From assembly GCA_023442755.1 (NCBI GenBank), contig JAEZXS010000289.1:1-47943 (forward strand): DNA of 47,943 nucleotides, written 5' to 3'. Below are positions 7,888 to 17,785 of the stretch, one piece after another (positions within the stretch are counted from its first letter, which is position 1; the number at the start of each line of letters is the position of its first letter). Under the pieces are notes generated by a model. The model was not told the DNA's origin. It ran no database searches and was given only the letters and a program-made list of their open reading frames with translations. The translations under genes and the position numbers were made by a program. The stretch is from Pseudomonadota bacterium. Its GTDB lineage: Bacteria > Desulfobacterota > Syntrophobacteria > Syntrophobacterales > Syntrophobacteraceae.

Positions 7888-9030
7888 CTACCCGGTCGGC
7901 AGGTGGATTACGAATGTCGCTCCATCCCCGGGGGCGCTTTCTGCTCGAATCGTTCCACCGTGCCGTTCGACTATTTTTTTGCATATCGCCAGCCCCATAC
8001 CGGATCCCTCAAACCTGCTCCTGCCGTGCAGACGCTGGAAGGGAGCAAAGATGCGTTCCGCACACTTTTGATCGAATCCGATGCCGTTATCCCGGATGCG
8101 GATCTCGCAGATCGCATCAGAACAGCCCGGACTCGACACTTCTATCGCCGGCGGCTCATCTCCATGGAACTTTAGGGCATTTCCGATAAGATTTTGAAAT
8201 AACTGGTGCATTTTGACAGCGTCGGCATTGATTTCCGGCAGGTCTCCAATCGTTATTTTTGCATTGGTTTGGCTGATGGGTACTTCCAGATCGGACAAAA
8301 CGTCCTGCACCACAGTTTTCAGGTTGAGCCGTCTCGGTGGCTCAACTTCTGTGGAGACGCGCGAATAGTTCAGCAAATCCTGGATGAAGGCTCTCATCCG
8401 GGACGCCGCGTTCTGCATGCGGCCGAGGTAATCCTTGCCTTGCTCTTCCGCTATGGAGTTGAATTCGGCAGCGAGCAGCCCTCCAAATGTTTCGATCTTC
8501 CTGAGTGGTTCCTGGAGATCGTGTGATGCAATATAGGCAAAATCCTGGAGGGCCGTGTTGCTTTGCTCCAGTTTTACAGCAATCGATTCCAGTTTCGAAA
8601 GGAGATCCCTCACCTGGTACTGTCGTTCCCGGGTCTTAATGGCTGAATGCACTACGACCATCAAAGTCGATGATCTTATCGGCCTTTCCAATACGTTGAC
8701 ATTCCTGCCGGGACCGAGAGCATCAACTATCATCCGCCTTCTGTCTCTTCCTGGAGCAGGGCGCGCCAATACGATAACCGGGAGGTCGGACCAATCCGGC
8801 TGTCCGCCGATAAATGCCTTCAACGCCGAGGCCGGTTCCGGCTTAAAGGCCTCTTCCGTCACCAGTAAAGCTGCCGCCCCTTTTTTCGCTTCCAGAATCA
8901 AATCGGAAATACTGTCGGCAATGCGGCAGGAGACCCCGTTCTCGCGAAGAAGAACGCAGGCGAGGGGAGCGTCTCGTCCCACGGGAGCCAGAACAAGAAG
9001 CCTTCGCTGATGGTCTGAGTACTCGGGCAT
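7888..9030 (-). CDS. KaiC-linked histidine kinase with pseudo-receiver
   Basis: 380 residues. Residues about 10-130 have receiver-like alternation (LLVLAPVGRD, ALLVTEEAF, LPVIVLARP, VLERPI), but the phospho-Asp position reads Thr/Glu and the conserved Lys-Pro is Arg-Pro, so it is a pseudo-receiver. A coiled coil leads to the H-box FAYIASHDLQEPLRK (His170), then the ATPase with N-box LIGNALKF and G-boxes DNGIGFD and GSGMGLA. This is the phytochrome-like kinase type, whose usual partners are Rcp1-like receivers. GAGGA is 5 nt before ATG 9030, 14 nt after the kaiC-like stop, so the two are co-transcribed. There is no membrane segment. CikA and SasA are circadian precedents for kinases tied to KaiC. 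Confidence 0.85.
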   Translation of the reverse strand: MPEYSDHQRRLLVLAPVGRDAPLACVLLRENGVSCRIADSISDLILEAKKGAAALLVTEEAFKPEPASALKAFIGGQPDWSDLPVIVLARPAPGRDRRRMIVDALGPGRNVNVLERPIRSSTLMVVVHSAIKTRERQYQVRDLLSKLESIAVKLEQSNTALQDFAYIASHDLQEPLRKIETFGGLLAAEFNSIAEEQGKDYLGRMQNAASRMRAFIQDLLNYSRVSTEVEPPRRLNLKTVVQDVLSDLEVPISQTNAKITIGDLPEINADAVKMHQLFQNLIGNALKFHGDEPPAIEVSSPGCSDAICEIRIRDNGIGFDQKCAERIFAPFQRLHGRSRFEGSGMGLAICKKIVERHGGTIRAESAPGDGATFVIHLPTG

Positions 9031-9044
9031 GTCTATCCTCAAAA

Positions 9045-10544
9045 TCAGGCTTCTTTACTTGCGATCAGTTCTTCGCGTGAGCCTGCAAACTTGGGGACGC
9101 CGGTAAGGACTCCTTCAAAATTCTCCAGGGGCCGCCCCACTTTTATGCCTTCCAGCGTGAGCCTTAGTTCCCTAATTGTTCTTTCGTGCCGGCTGTAACG
9201 TTTTTTGAAAACCGAAATTGCTCTTCTGATCTGGCCGTAGGCTTCGAAAAAGCGGATGAGAATCACCGTATCGGAGAGAAGGCTGATCGCTTGCGGTTCC
9301 GGAGCGGCAGTTCCGATCAGGCCATGCTCCGCTACGGTCATGATGGTCAAAACATTCCGGCTGGCGGCGAAAGCGAGCAGTTGGTGAATCTCGATGATCG
9401 TCGAGCTTTGTTCCGACACTGCACTGGTGTATCCGGTCAAGGTATCTATGACAAGCAACCTTACACCGTGTGTTTCGAATGCATCCCGCACGATCTGCGA
9501 AAACTCGCCCGGCGATATCTCCCCCACACTTACCCTTCGGATCGAAATCAGGCCGCTCGAGATGTAAGGATAAATATCCAGCCCCATTCCCTTGGCTCTC
9601 AGGCAATAGCTTCGGATGCTCTCGTCGAAGAGAAGGATAAGCGACTTCATACCCTTTGTCGCCGCCGCCCGGGCGTACAGTGAGGTGATGGTGGATTTCC
9701 CCACGCCTGAGGCGCCAAGAACCAATGCGGCCGACCCTTCCTCCAGACCGCCCCCCAGTAATGTATCCAGTTCGTCAAAGCCTGACTTTAACTGTTCAGG
9801 TTCTCTCCCTATCTCTTCTATCGGAGATTGCCGGATTCGGCTGCTGAATGCATGCAGGTTCGGAAAAATCTCGAGTCCCCCTGTTTTTATCCTGAAATCG
9901 TGCCGCCCGGTCATATACGGCATCCCGCGCATTTTGACCACCTCGAGCGTGCGCCGGACAGCACCGAAACTCGGCGCACTTTGTTGAAGCAGGACCAGAC
10001 CGTCGGTTACATGTTCGAATTCATTGCTATTTCCGGGTGATTCACCAATTGTGAAAAGAGCTGTACAGTTGCGGGTCGTGAGAAGACGCTTCAGGGAGGC
10101 CACCTCCTTCCGGCACCTGAAAACCGTGTCTGAAATCATCTGCAGTTCGGAAACGGAGTCGAAGACCAGGCGTTCCGGCGAGACCCGTTCGATAACTTCG
10201 TTTATCGCATTTATAGTCTCTCCCAGTTCGACCTCACTCGTCGGGAAAATAGTCTGGTTACACGCGGTCGCTTCGGGAAGCTCCTCTATTGTGATGCCTT
10301 TCAAATCCCATCCGTGAGAATCTGCAATGCGTTGAATGTCGCGCTTCGCGTGTAGGAAAGTAATATACAGGCTCCTGTTGCCCCGCCTGACCCCCTCGTG
10401 CAGGAACTGGAGAGCGAGGGTAGTTTTTCCGGTTCCAGGCCCGCCTTGAAGAAGGATAAACTGCCCCTGCGGCAAGCCCCCGTTGAGGATGTAGTCCAGT
10501 CCGGGCATACCGGTGGAAGCTTTCGGAATATCCTGAGGCGTCAT
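9045..10544 (-). CDS. KaiC-like double-domain RecA ATPase
   Basis: 499 residues in two RecA/KaiC domains. CI has Walker A GGPGTGKT (34-41) and Walker B RLVFDS; CII has GASGVGKS (277-284) and LLVIDT. In cyanobacterial KaiC two catalytic Glu follow strand 3 in each domain. Here CI reads ITFLHAKRD (Leu64/His65) and CII reads LLFDES (Asp307/Glu308), so CI probably binds but hardly hydrolyses ATP. At the KaiC Ser431/Thr432 position CII reads SLLSDT, keeping Ser but replacing Thr with Leu. ATG 10544 has AGAGGA about 9 nt upstream. No kaiA or kaiB is present. It likely acts as an ATP-state switch for the adjoining kinase rather than a clock. Confidence 0.88.
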   Translation of the reverse strand: MTPQDIPKASTGMPGLDYILNGGLPQGQFILLQGGPGTGKTTLALQFLHEGVRRGNRSLYITFLHAKRDIQRIADSHGWDLKGITIEELPEATACNQTIFPTSEVELGETINAINEVIERVSPERLVFDSVSELQMISDTVFRCRKEVASLKRLLTTRNCTALFTIGESPGNSNEFEHVTDGLVLLQQSAPSFGAVRRTLEVVKMRGMPYMTGRHDFRIKTGGLEIFPNLHAFSSRIRQSPIEEIGREPEQLKSGFDELDTLLGGGLEEGSAALVLGASGVGKSTITSLYARAAATKGMKSLILLFDESIRSYCLRAKGMGLDIYPYISSGLISIRRVSVGEISPGEFSQIVRDAFETHGVRLLVIDTLTGYTSAVSEQSSTIIEIHQLLAFAASRNVLTIMTVAEHGLIGTAAPEPQAISLLSDTVILIRFFEAYGQIRRAISVFKKRYSRHERTIRELRLTLEGIKVGRPLENFEGVLTGVPKFAGSREELIASKEA

Positions 10545-10669
10545 CGTTTTGTATCCTCTCTTTAAATTTGATAAATTATATCGCATAATTAGCTAAATTT
10601 AACGTCTTGCGGACCATGCTCGCCGCACTTAAAATTGCATTCCGCCGTCTTGCTGATTGGAGGTGCTTC

Positions 10670-13600
10670 ATGGCATCGACACGCCGTGCGCGACACGGCT
10701 ATCTTTCCGCCGTGGTGATTGTTCTGGCAGCTGCATTGCTGCGTCTGGCCATCGGTCAACTGGGAGCTTCTCACATTCCCTTCGTGACATTCTATCCCGC
10801 AGTCATGGCTGCGGGTATTTACGGGGGAATGCTCCCGGGACTGCTGGCAACAGTGCTTTCGGCCTGGCTTTCTACCTTCTGGATGGAGCCCGCAGGTATC
10901 CCATGGGCCTCGAATCCCGCGGACTGGGTGACCTTGGCCGTTTTTCTCTCAACCGGCATTCTGATCTCCTATTCGGCCGAGCTGATGTACCGCGCCCTGG
11001 AACGGGCAAAAGAGGCTGAAGCACGGGTGAAACTGGCGGCCGAGAGGGAGGAAGCGGCCGCTGCCATCCGGGAGAGTGAAGAGCGCTTCCGGACGCTTGC
11101 CGACAATATGTCACAGTTTGCCTGGATGGCCGACGAGAAGGGCTGGATATTCTGGTACAACAAGCGCTGGTACGATTACACCGGAACGATCCTGGAAGGG
11201 ATGCAGGGCTGGGGCTGGAAGAAATTGATCGACCCGGACCACGTCGACCGGGTCGTCGGCAGGATTCAGAGATCGTGGGATACGGGGGAACCCTGGGAGG
11301 ACACCTTTCCGCTGCGCGGCAAGGACGGCCGATATCGCTGGTTTCTTTCCAGGGCTTTGCCCATACGGGATGAAAACGGGAGGATCGTCCGCTGGTTCGG
11401 CACCAATACGGACATCACTGACCAGCTCCGGACGGAGAGCGAGTTGCGCGAGAGCAGAGAGAAATATCGCCGGCTCGTCAACCTGGTCCCGGCAGCCATC
11501 TTCACCTGTGATGCCGAGGGGGCGATAACCTTTTTCAATAAACGCGCAGTCGAGCTTTGGGGGCGCGAACCGATTTCAACTATCGACCGGTATTGCGGCT
11601 CCTGGCATATGTACCGGCCGAGCGGTTCCCCGCTTCCTCATGAAAAATGCCCCACGTGGGTTACGGTCAGGCAGGGAATACCTTTCAGGAACGAAGAAAT
11701 TGTCATCGAGCGGCCTGACGGCTCCCGCGTGACGGCGTCGGCAAATATCGATCCGATAATGGATGATTCCGGTCAAAGGACAGGTGCGATCAATATCCTT
11801 GTAGATATCACCGAACGAAAGCGCATCGAAGAAAAACTCCGGAGAAGCGAGGAACAGCTGCGGCTGGCGACAATGGGCACGGGAGTGTGGTCCTGGCGGT
11901 CCGGGGACAATTATCCCGAAGTCAGCGAAGATTGGAGGACCCTGTTCGGAATAGGCGCGGAGGAGGTGGTAACGCTCGAGACGTGGCGGGAACTGATCCA
12001 CCCCGACGATCGGGAACGTGCATTCAAGGCCTTCTTCGACGCATACGAAAGAAGGGGACAATACGAAGCCGAATACAGAATCGTCCGGCCGGACGGGACG
12101 GTTCGCTGGGTCGTCAACCGCGGCAGGGTCTGGCATGACGAAAACGGTGTCCCGGTCGGCATGGCCGGCTTGAATATCGATATAACCGGGTTGAAGCAAA
12201 TCGAGGAGGCTCTTCGAAACAGCGAGGAAAAACTTCGCCTGGCCCTGGATGCCGCCCAGATGGGCACATGGGAGTGGAACATCGTTACCGGTGAGATAGC
12301 CTGGTCGGACCGCTGCAGGGAATTTTTCGCAATCGGACCCGACGAGAAACTCTCCTACGAAAGGTTCATGAGCGCCGTGCACCCGGAAGACCGAGACCGG
12401 GTCCATGCCCTGGTTCTCAAGGCCATCCAAGAGAAAACGGTCTATGAGGCGGAAATGCGCGCCATACTGCCCGACGGCTCGGTGCGCTGGTCCTTGGCGA
12501 AAGGCCGCACATCTTATGATTCGTCAGGCAATGCCGTTCATATGAGCGGGATCGGGATGGACATAACCGAACGCAAGCGCATGGAGGCGGATTTGCTTCG
12601 TTCCAAGCAGGAATGGGAACGGACCTTCGATAGCGTGCCCGACATGATCGCAATCATGGACCCTCATTACAGGATATTGAGAGCCAACCGGGCGATGACA
12701 GAGCGGCTGGGGCTCTCGTCGGAGGAGATAGTGGGCAGGCCCTGTCACCAACTCGTGCATGGCACCGCTTTGCCGCCCGACTTCTGTCCGCATACAAAGG
12801 CGCTGGCCAAAGGCAGGGAGCATGTCGTCGAAATCTATGAAAAACGCATAGGAGGCTACTTCCTGCTGAGCGTAACCCCTCTGTTGGATGAGGAGGGCAA
12901 AATCCTCGGCACTGTGCATGTCGCCCGCGACATCACCGAACGCAAGCGAATGGAGGAGGCGCTCGAAAAGCGCATAGTCGCCCTGACCCGCCCGCTGGAT
13001 TCAACTGAAGAAATTGCCTTCGAAGACCTGTTCAACATGCGTGAGATCCAGGAATTGCAGGACCGGTTTGCGAAAGCATGCGGGGTCGCCTCCATCATTA
13101 CTCGCACCGACGGCACCCCGATCACCACTCCCAGCAATTTCTGCCGGCTTTGCAGGGATATTATCCGCACCACGGAAAAGGGAAGTGAAAACTGCCATTG
13201 CTCCGACGCGGTGGTCGGCCGGCAGAATGCAGGCGGTCCGAATATCCAGCCATGCCTCAGCGGTGGATTGTGGGACGCGGGGGCAAGCATATCGGTCGGC
13301 GGCCGGCACATTGCCAACTGGCTTGTGGGCCAGGTCAGGAACGAAACGCAGAACGAGGCGAAAATGCGCCGGTATGCCCGGGAAATCGGCGCGGATGAGG
13401 ATGAGCTTGTTTCGGCTTTTCGCGAAGTTCCGTCCATGCCCCTGGAGCAGTTCGAAAATGTTGCCCGTGCGCTGTTCACGCTGGCGGGGGAATTATCTTC
13501 CATGGCCTACCAGAATGTGCAGCAGGCCAGGTTCATTACCGAACGGGGGCTATTGGAAGAAGAGCTGCGAACGGCGCGGGACGAACTCGAAATCCGGATA

Positions 13601-14734
13601 CGGGAGCGCACGGCGGAGCTGGAGAGGGCCAACGAGACATTGAGAGATCAGGCATCGCTCCTCGACCTGGCGCATGATGCCATCCTTGTGCGGAACATGC
13701 AAAGCGCCATCGTCTTCTGGAACAGGGGAGCGACCGAAACCTACGGATTCACTCGGGAGGAAGCCCTCGGCCGGTTCCCCCACGAACTTCTGCGGACGAA
13801 GTTCCCCGAGTCTCTGGAGAATATTATCAGGCAGGTCATGGAACATCAAAGGTGGGAGGGGGAGCTGAGACACACTACGGCGACCGGGAAAGAGATCGTG
13901 GTCGAGAGTCTGTGGGCTTTGAAAGCCGACGCGCAGGGCAAACCGTCGGGCCTTCTGGAGATCAACAGGGATATTACGGAAAGGAAAAGGGCGGAGGAAG
14001 CCCTGAGAGCCAATATGGAGCGGCTGGAACTGATAAATGCGGAACTCCAGGAATTCGCCTTCGTGGCTTCCCACGACCTCCAGGAACCCCTTCGGAAGAT
14101 CCAGACTTTCGGCAGCATGCTCCAAACCAGGTGTGAAACGGCCCTGGACGACTCGGGGCAGGTATACCTGGACAGGGTGCTGAAATCCGCAACCCGGATG
14201 CGCCTTCTTCTGGACGATCTGCTGCAGTACTCGCGCGTTGCGGCCAGGCCGGAGCCTTTCAAACGGGTAAACCTCATGAAAACGGTGCGGGAAGCGGCGG
14301 ATGTATTCGAAGAGCAGATAAAGCAGGAAGGCGCGAAACTCGAGATAGGGGACCTGCCGGTCATCGCGGCGGATGAAGGCCAGATGATCCGCCTTTTCCA
14401 AAACCTCATAGGAAATGCGCTGAAATTCAGAAGCGCCGCACAGCCCGTTATCCAGATATATGCGCATTGCAGCAGTCATGGGAGAGGATACTGCGATATC
14501 TGCGTGAAAGACAACGGGATCGGGTTCGAACAAAGATATGCCGACCTCATTTTCAAGCCTTTTCAGCGCCTGCATGGACGAATCTACGAAGGAACCGGTA
14601 TGGGCCTTGCCATCTGCCGCAAAATCGCCGAACGGCACGGAGGCACCATCCGGGCCGATAGCGAACCGGGTGCTGGTGCTGCGTTTACAATAAGGCTTCC
14701 GCTCGAACAGGGTTTTGACGAGGGTACTCAATGA
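10670..14734 (+). CDS. DUF4118-multi-PAS-PocR hybrid-input histidine kinase
   Basis: 1354 residues. Residues about 10-105 hold four membrane segments of the DUF4118/KdpD type. Five PAS domains follow (about 139-254, 266-383, 396-509, 519-634, 644-759), most ending in DITERKR. Then come a PocR sensory domain (about 774-954; Cys cluster FCRLC, NCHC, PCLSG), a coiled coil and a sixth PAS (about 994-1104). The kinase core follows, with H-box FVASHDLQEPLRK (His1135), N-box LIGNALKF and GTGMGLA. GGAGG lies 6 nt before ATG 10670, which outweighs an in-frame TTG at 10607. PocR domains bind small organic ligands in other systems. PAS5 has a CH..VHG..PP..CP motif (Cys692, Cys706). The next gene is a receiver. 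Confidence 0.92.
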   Translation: MASTRRARHGYLSAVVIVLAAALLRLAIGQLGASHIPFVTFYPAVMAAGIYGGMLPGLLATVLSAWLSTFWMEPAGIPWASNPADWVTLAVFLSTGILISYSAELMYRALERAKEAEARVKLAAEREEAAAAIRESEERFRTLADNMSQFAWMADEKGWIFWYNKRWYDYTGTILEGMQGWGWKKLIDPDHVDRVVGRIQRSWDTGEPWEDTFPLRGKDGRYRWFLSRALPIRDENGRIVRWFGTNTDITDQLRTESELRESREKYRRLVNLVPAAIFTCDAEGAITFFNKRAVELWGREPISTIDRYCGSWHMYRPSGSPLPHEKCPTWVTVRQGIPFRNEEIVIERPDGSRVTASANIDPIMDDSGQRTGAINILVDITERKRIEEKLRRSEEQLRLATMGTGVWSWRSGDNYPEVSEDWRTLFGIGAEEVVTLETWRELIHPDDRERAFKAFFDAYERRGQYEAEYRIVRPDGTVRWVVNRGRVWHDENGVPVGMAGLNIDITGLKQIEEALRNSEEKLRLALDAAQMGTWEWNIVTGEIAWSDRCREFFAIGPDEKLSYERFMSAVHPEDRDRVHALVLKAIQEKTVYEAEMRAILPDGSVRWSLAKGRTSYDSSGNAVHMSGIGMDITERKRMEADLLRSKQEWERTFDSVPDMIAIMDPHYRILRANRAMTERLGLSSEEIVGRPCHQLVHGTALPPDFCPHTKALAKGREHVVEIYEKRIGGYFLLSVTPLLDEEGKILGTVHVARDITERKRMEEALEKRIVALTRPLDSTEEIAFEDLFNMREIQELQDRFAKACGVASIITRTDGTPITTPSNFCRLCRDIIRTTEKGSENCHCSDAVVGRQNAGGPNIQPCLSGGLWDAGASISVGGRHIANWLVGQVRNETQNEAKMRRYAREIGADEDELVSAFREVPSMPLEQFENVARALFTLAGELSSMAYQNVQQARFITERGLLEEELRTARDELEIRIRERTAELERANETLRDQASLLDLAHDAILVRNMQSAIVFWNRGATETYGFTREEALGRFPHELLRTKFPESLENIIRQVMEHQRWEGELRHTTATGKEIVVESLWALKADAQGKPSGLLEINRDITERKRAEEALRANMERLELINAELQEFAFVASHDLQEPLRKIQTFGSMLQTRCETALDDSGQVYLDRVLKSATRMRLLLDDLLQYSRVAARPEPFKRVNLMKTVREAADVFEEQIKQEGAKLEIGDLPVIAADEGQMIRLFQNLIGNALKFRSAAQPVIQIYAHCSSHGRGYCDICVKDNGIGFEQRYADLIFKPFQRLHGRIYEGTGMGLAICRKIAERHGGTIRADSEPGAGAAFTIRLPLEQGFDEGTQ

Positions 14735-14825
14735 AGGCATGAACATGCCCGCCTCATTCGTGTTTGCCGGACTCTTGACGAAGTATCCGAGGGTTCCGTA
14801 TCTTTAATTGAGGAGAGTAAAACCG

Positions 14826-15326
14826 ATGGAGGAGAGACGCCAACGAACCCTCTTACTCATGGCCGACGACGATGCAGACGACTGTATGCTCATGAAGAAC
14901 GCGATTCGTGAAATCTTCCGATCGGACAATTTCCATTGTCTCCCGGATGGCCAGGAGCTTATGGATTATTTGAACAGGCGCGGAGCTTACCAGGATCCCG
15001 CCGAATTCCCGTTGCCCGACCTTATCCTGCTCGATCTGAACATGCCGCGGAAGGATGGATTCAAAGCCTTGCAGGAAATCAAGGAAAACCCGGATTTGAG
15101 GTGCATACCGGTGGTGATCTACACTACCTCCAGGGCACAGGAGCAGATCGAGTTGTCTTACAGCCTCGGCGCCAACTCCTACATAGTCAAACCGATGACT
15201 TTCGAAGATTTGGTCAAATGCTTGAAATGCATGGCCGATTACTGGTTTACCGTGGTGCGGCTGCCCTTCCACGAAAGAGCATTGCCGTGCCGTTCCTGCG
15301 CGCCTGCTTCGGACTGTGAAGTGTAG
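14826..15326 (+). CDS. Rcp1-like single-domain response regulator
   Basis: 166 residues with no output domain. Acidic pocket MADDDADD (12-19), phospho-Asp70 in LILLDLNMP, Thr at IYTTS and Lys122 in VKPM are all present. The long alpha2-beta3 insertion DYLNRRGAYQDP is typical of phytochrome-partner (Rcp1-type) receivers. GAGGAG lies 10 nt before ATG 14826. It starts 91 nt after the giant PAS/PocR kinase, whose HK subtype matches, so it is the probable phosphoacceptor. The C-terminal tail has a Cys pair (CRSCAP) of unknown purpose. Confidence 0.9.
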   Translation: MEERRQRTLLLMADDDADDCMLMKNAIREIFRSDNFHCLPDGQELMDYLNRRGAYQDPAEFPLPDLILLDLNMPRKDGFKALQEIKENPDLRCIPVVIYTTSRAQEQIELSYSLGANSYIVKPMTFEDLVKCLKCMADYWFTVVRLPFHERALPCRSCAPASDCEV

Positions 15327-15343
15327 CCGAAGCAAAAGACGTT

Positions 15344-15470
15344 ATCACCGCAGAGACGCAGAGAACGCGGATTTCCAAGTAAAATTATTTGGCATGGCTA
15401 CGGGATGATGGCAAGGGCTTATTATTTATCGCCCGCTTTTACTCTGCGTGCTCTGCGCCTCTGCGGTGAT
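15344..15470. repeat. dispersed inverted repeat, copy 1
   Basis: Left arm 15344-15370 (begins ATCACCGCAGAGACGCAGAG) and right arm 15442-15470 (ends GCCTCTGCGGTGAT) are imperfect inverted copies of about 27 bases flanking about 70 bases. Related arms occur at 18381-18458. It lies between convergent stops, where it may also end transcription. Confidence 0.7.
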
Positions 15471-15495
15471 ATGCTTGTAGCCTTTGCCTTTGCTT

Positions 15496-17601
15496 TTACG
15501 CGGCGAGAGGCAGCACTACCCTGAACGTCAGTCCTGCGTCGGTGTTGTCCAGCACCTCCACGTGGCCCTGATGGGCTTCGACGATCTTTTTGACTATCGA
15601 CAGCCCCAGTCCCGTACCCGTTTTCTTGGTGGTAAAGAAAGGAGAAAATATTTCGGGCCTTTTGTCAAATGGAATGCCGCACCCACAATCCACGACATCG
15701 AATATCACCCCCTGGTCCTTGATTCGAAGCAGAACCGTCACGGTCTGTCCCTGGGGGGATGCCTGGATGGCGTTCATCACCAGGTTCAAAAGCACCTGTT
15801 TCATGCGCATCGCATCGATGGGGACGAGTCCCTTCCCGGCCGGCAGCCGGGCTATCAATACAACTCCCTTTTCCTTGGCAACGCCTGTAAGCAGGGCGAG
15901 GGTTTCCCTCACGATTCCGCAGACGTCCTGCGGAGACTTATGCAGTTCGAGCGGCTTGGAAAAGTCGAGCATATCCTTCACCATGTTTTCCAGCCGTTCG
16001 GTTTCACCCAGGACGATCCCCAGGTTGGCGAAATCGCGCGAGGCCGGGTCAATGTGGCGTTGCACCATTTTCGTAAAGCCTCCGATCGAGATGAGCGGGG
16101 TCTTTATGTCATGGGCCACACTTGCGAGGGCCCTTCCCATCGCGGCCAGGTTTTCCGATTCGCGCAGCGCCCTCCGCGCCCTTTCCCGTTCGATCAGCCG
16201 CCACATTCCATCCATGAGAAGGCTGATCTGCCTTACGTCCGCCTCGTCATAATCCGTTTCCTTGTTGGCGACCATGGCGACTGCGACGACTTTTCCGCCT
16301 GCGACCACCGGGACGATCAGCAGCCTGTTAAGTTGGATATGGCCGGGGGGACAGCCTTCCATAAAGGTCGAGACGCCTTTGTAGTCATTAACGAGGAGGG
16401 GCTGGCGCCGCTTCACCGCATCCGCCCACAGGCCGGCTTCCTCTGCCGGAAAACGGGTGTGGGCAAAATAAGCAGAACATTCGCGCACCACCTCTTTGGA
16501 CCACGCCTGAAGCGTGAACTCCGTTTCATTTTCGTTCAGCAGGCCGAGTGAACCGAACTCGCTCTCGGTGATCCCGACTTGCCGGCTGAGGACGAAATCT
16601 GCAATCTCCTTCTCCGATGCCGTGCTTATCTGGCTGAGTTCCCAGAGGGCCTCGAGGCGCTGTTCGTTTTTTTTCAATGCGACATTTGCCCGGGCAAGCT
16701 CGGCCGTACGCTCCCAAACACGCAGTTCCAGCTCGTTTTTCGCTGCCCTAAGCGCTTCCTCCATGCGCTTTCTTTCCGTTACATCCCTGGCCGTGCCGAT
16801 GAACCCGGTTACTTTCCCCTTCCTCATCCTGGCCACGGTCTTGAACTCCAGTACGATGTAATCCCCGGATTTGGTGAGGGTGCGCGCTTCCGCGGACGGG
16901 AGTCTCTCTCCGTTCTCCATCCTTTTTATGCGATCCAGCATCCTGGGAAGATCGTCGGGATGGATGATCTGGTGAAATTCCCTGTCGACCCAATCTTTTT
17001 CCGACCATCCCGTTACCTGCTCGAAGGCGGGATTCACGCCTTCGATTACCCGGTCGGCAGAGATGCTGTAGATAATGTCCAATGCGCTGTCGATCAGCAT
17101 CCGGTATCGTTCTTCGCTGTCGATCAGAGCCCTGTTCGCTTCGGCCAGGTCCGCAGTCCTTTCCCGGACGCGAATTTCAAGTTCGTCCCGGGCCTTCCTG
17201 AGGGCCCTTTCCGTCTGCCGGCGAACGATCGAATACCGGATGGAGCGTTCGAGAAGGTCCTGGTTGATCAATCCTTTCACCAGGTAATCGGCCGCCCCCG
17301 ATTCCATGGCCTTCAGATCGAGATCGTAATCGCCCTGGCCGGTAAGCAGGATGATCGGAACATCGCAGCCTTTCGACATCGCTTCCCGGAGCAGTTCGAG
17401 CCCGTTGCGCTCCCCCAGCCTATAATCAAGGAGGCATGCATCGAAGGGTTTCCCGCAAACGGCGGTAATTCCTTCCTCGTAAGTGCTTGCCCATTCGAGC
17501 CGGTAGGATGTCGAACGGATTTTGGACAACAGGGTTTTTACAACGAAGTAATCGTCCTCATCGTCCTCAATCATCAATATGTCGAAACTGTTCTCGTCCA
17601 T
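15496..17601 (-). CDS. receiver-PAS-GAF histidine kinase
   Basis: 701 residues, cytosolic. An N-terminal receiver (about 5-125) has MIEDDEDD, phospho-Asp59 in LLDYRLG, and Lys in LVKGL. A coiled coil precedes a PAS domain (160-280, ending ARDVTERKR), a second coiled coil, and a GAF domain (about 320-475; NRLLIVPVV..KVVAVAMVANK). HisKA carries SVAHDIKTPL (His497) and the ATPase ends the protein (N-box LVMNAIQA; G-boxes DCGCGIPF and GTGLGLS). GAGGG lies 4 nt before ATG 17601. Having the receiver at the N-terminus makes it a likely middle step of a phosphorelay. The neighbours give no clue to its target. Confidence 0.9.
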   Translation of the reverse strand: MDENSFDILMIEDDEDDYFVVKTLLSKIRSTSYRLEWASTYEEGITAVCGKPFDACLLDYRLGERNGLELLREAMSKGCDVPIILLTGQGDYDLDLKAMESGAADYLVKGLINQDLLERSIRYSIVRRQTERALRKARDELEIRVRERTADLAEANRALIDSEERYRMLIDSALDIIYSISADRVIEGVNPAFEQVTGWSEKDWVDREFHQIIHPDDLPRMLDRIKRMENGERLPSAEARTLTKSGDYIVLEFKTVARMRKGKVTGFIGTARDVTERKRMEEALRAAKNELELRVWERTAELARANVALKKNEQRLEALWELSQISTASEKEIADFVLSRQVGITESEFGSLGLLNENETEFTLQAWSKEVVRECSAYFAHTRFPAEEAGLWADAVKRRQPLLVNDYKGVSTFMEGCPPGHIQLNRLLIVPVVAGGKVVAVAMVANKETDYDEADVRQISLLMDGMWRLIERERARRALRESENLAAMGRALASVAHDIKTPLISIGGFTKMVQRHIDPASRDFANLGIVLGETERLENMVKDMLDFSKPLELHKSPQDVCGIVRETLALLTGVAKEKGVVLIARLPAGKGLVPIDAMRMKQVLLNLVMNAIQASPQGQTVTVLLRIKDQGVIFDVVDCGCGIPFDKRPEIFSPFFTTKKTGTGLGLSIVKKIVEAHQGHVEVLDNTDAGLTFRVVLPLAA

Positions 17602-17785
17602 GCATCCCTCGCACCCGTGCGTCCTTTTCGGACAAGAATACGAAGTGCCCATAAGACTTAAATCTAATAATGGCAACAACTTATGTCAGCACGGCGGCGT
17701 TTGGGGCCGGGCGGGCGGCGCTCGTTGAAACGAAAACGGCTTCTGCTTACTTTGGATACAGATACTGACCTTCAAGGAGAAATTC

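Noticed and set aside
9045..10544. complete KaiABC-type clock
   Set aside because: No kaiA or kaiB is present and key catalytic and phosphorylation residues differ.
13550..14746. 398-codon antisense frame under the PAS/PocR kinase
   Set aside because: Shadow of a complete HisKA/ATPase coding region.
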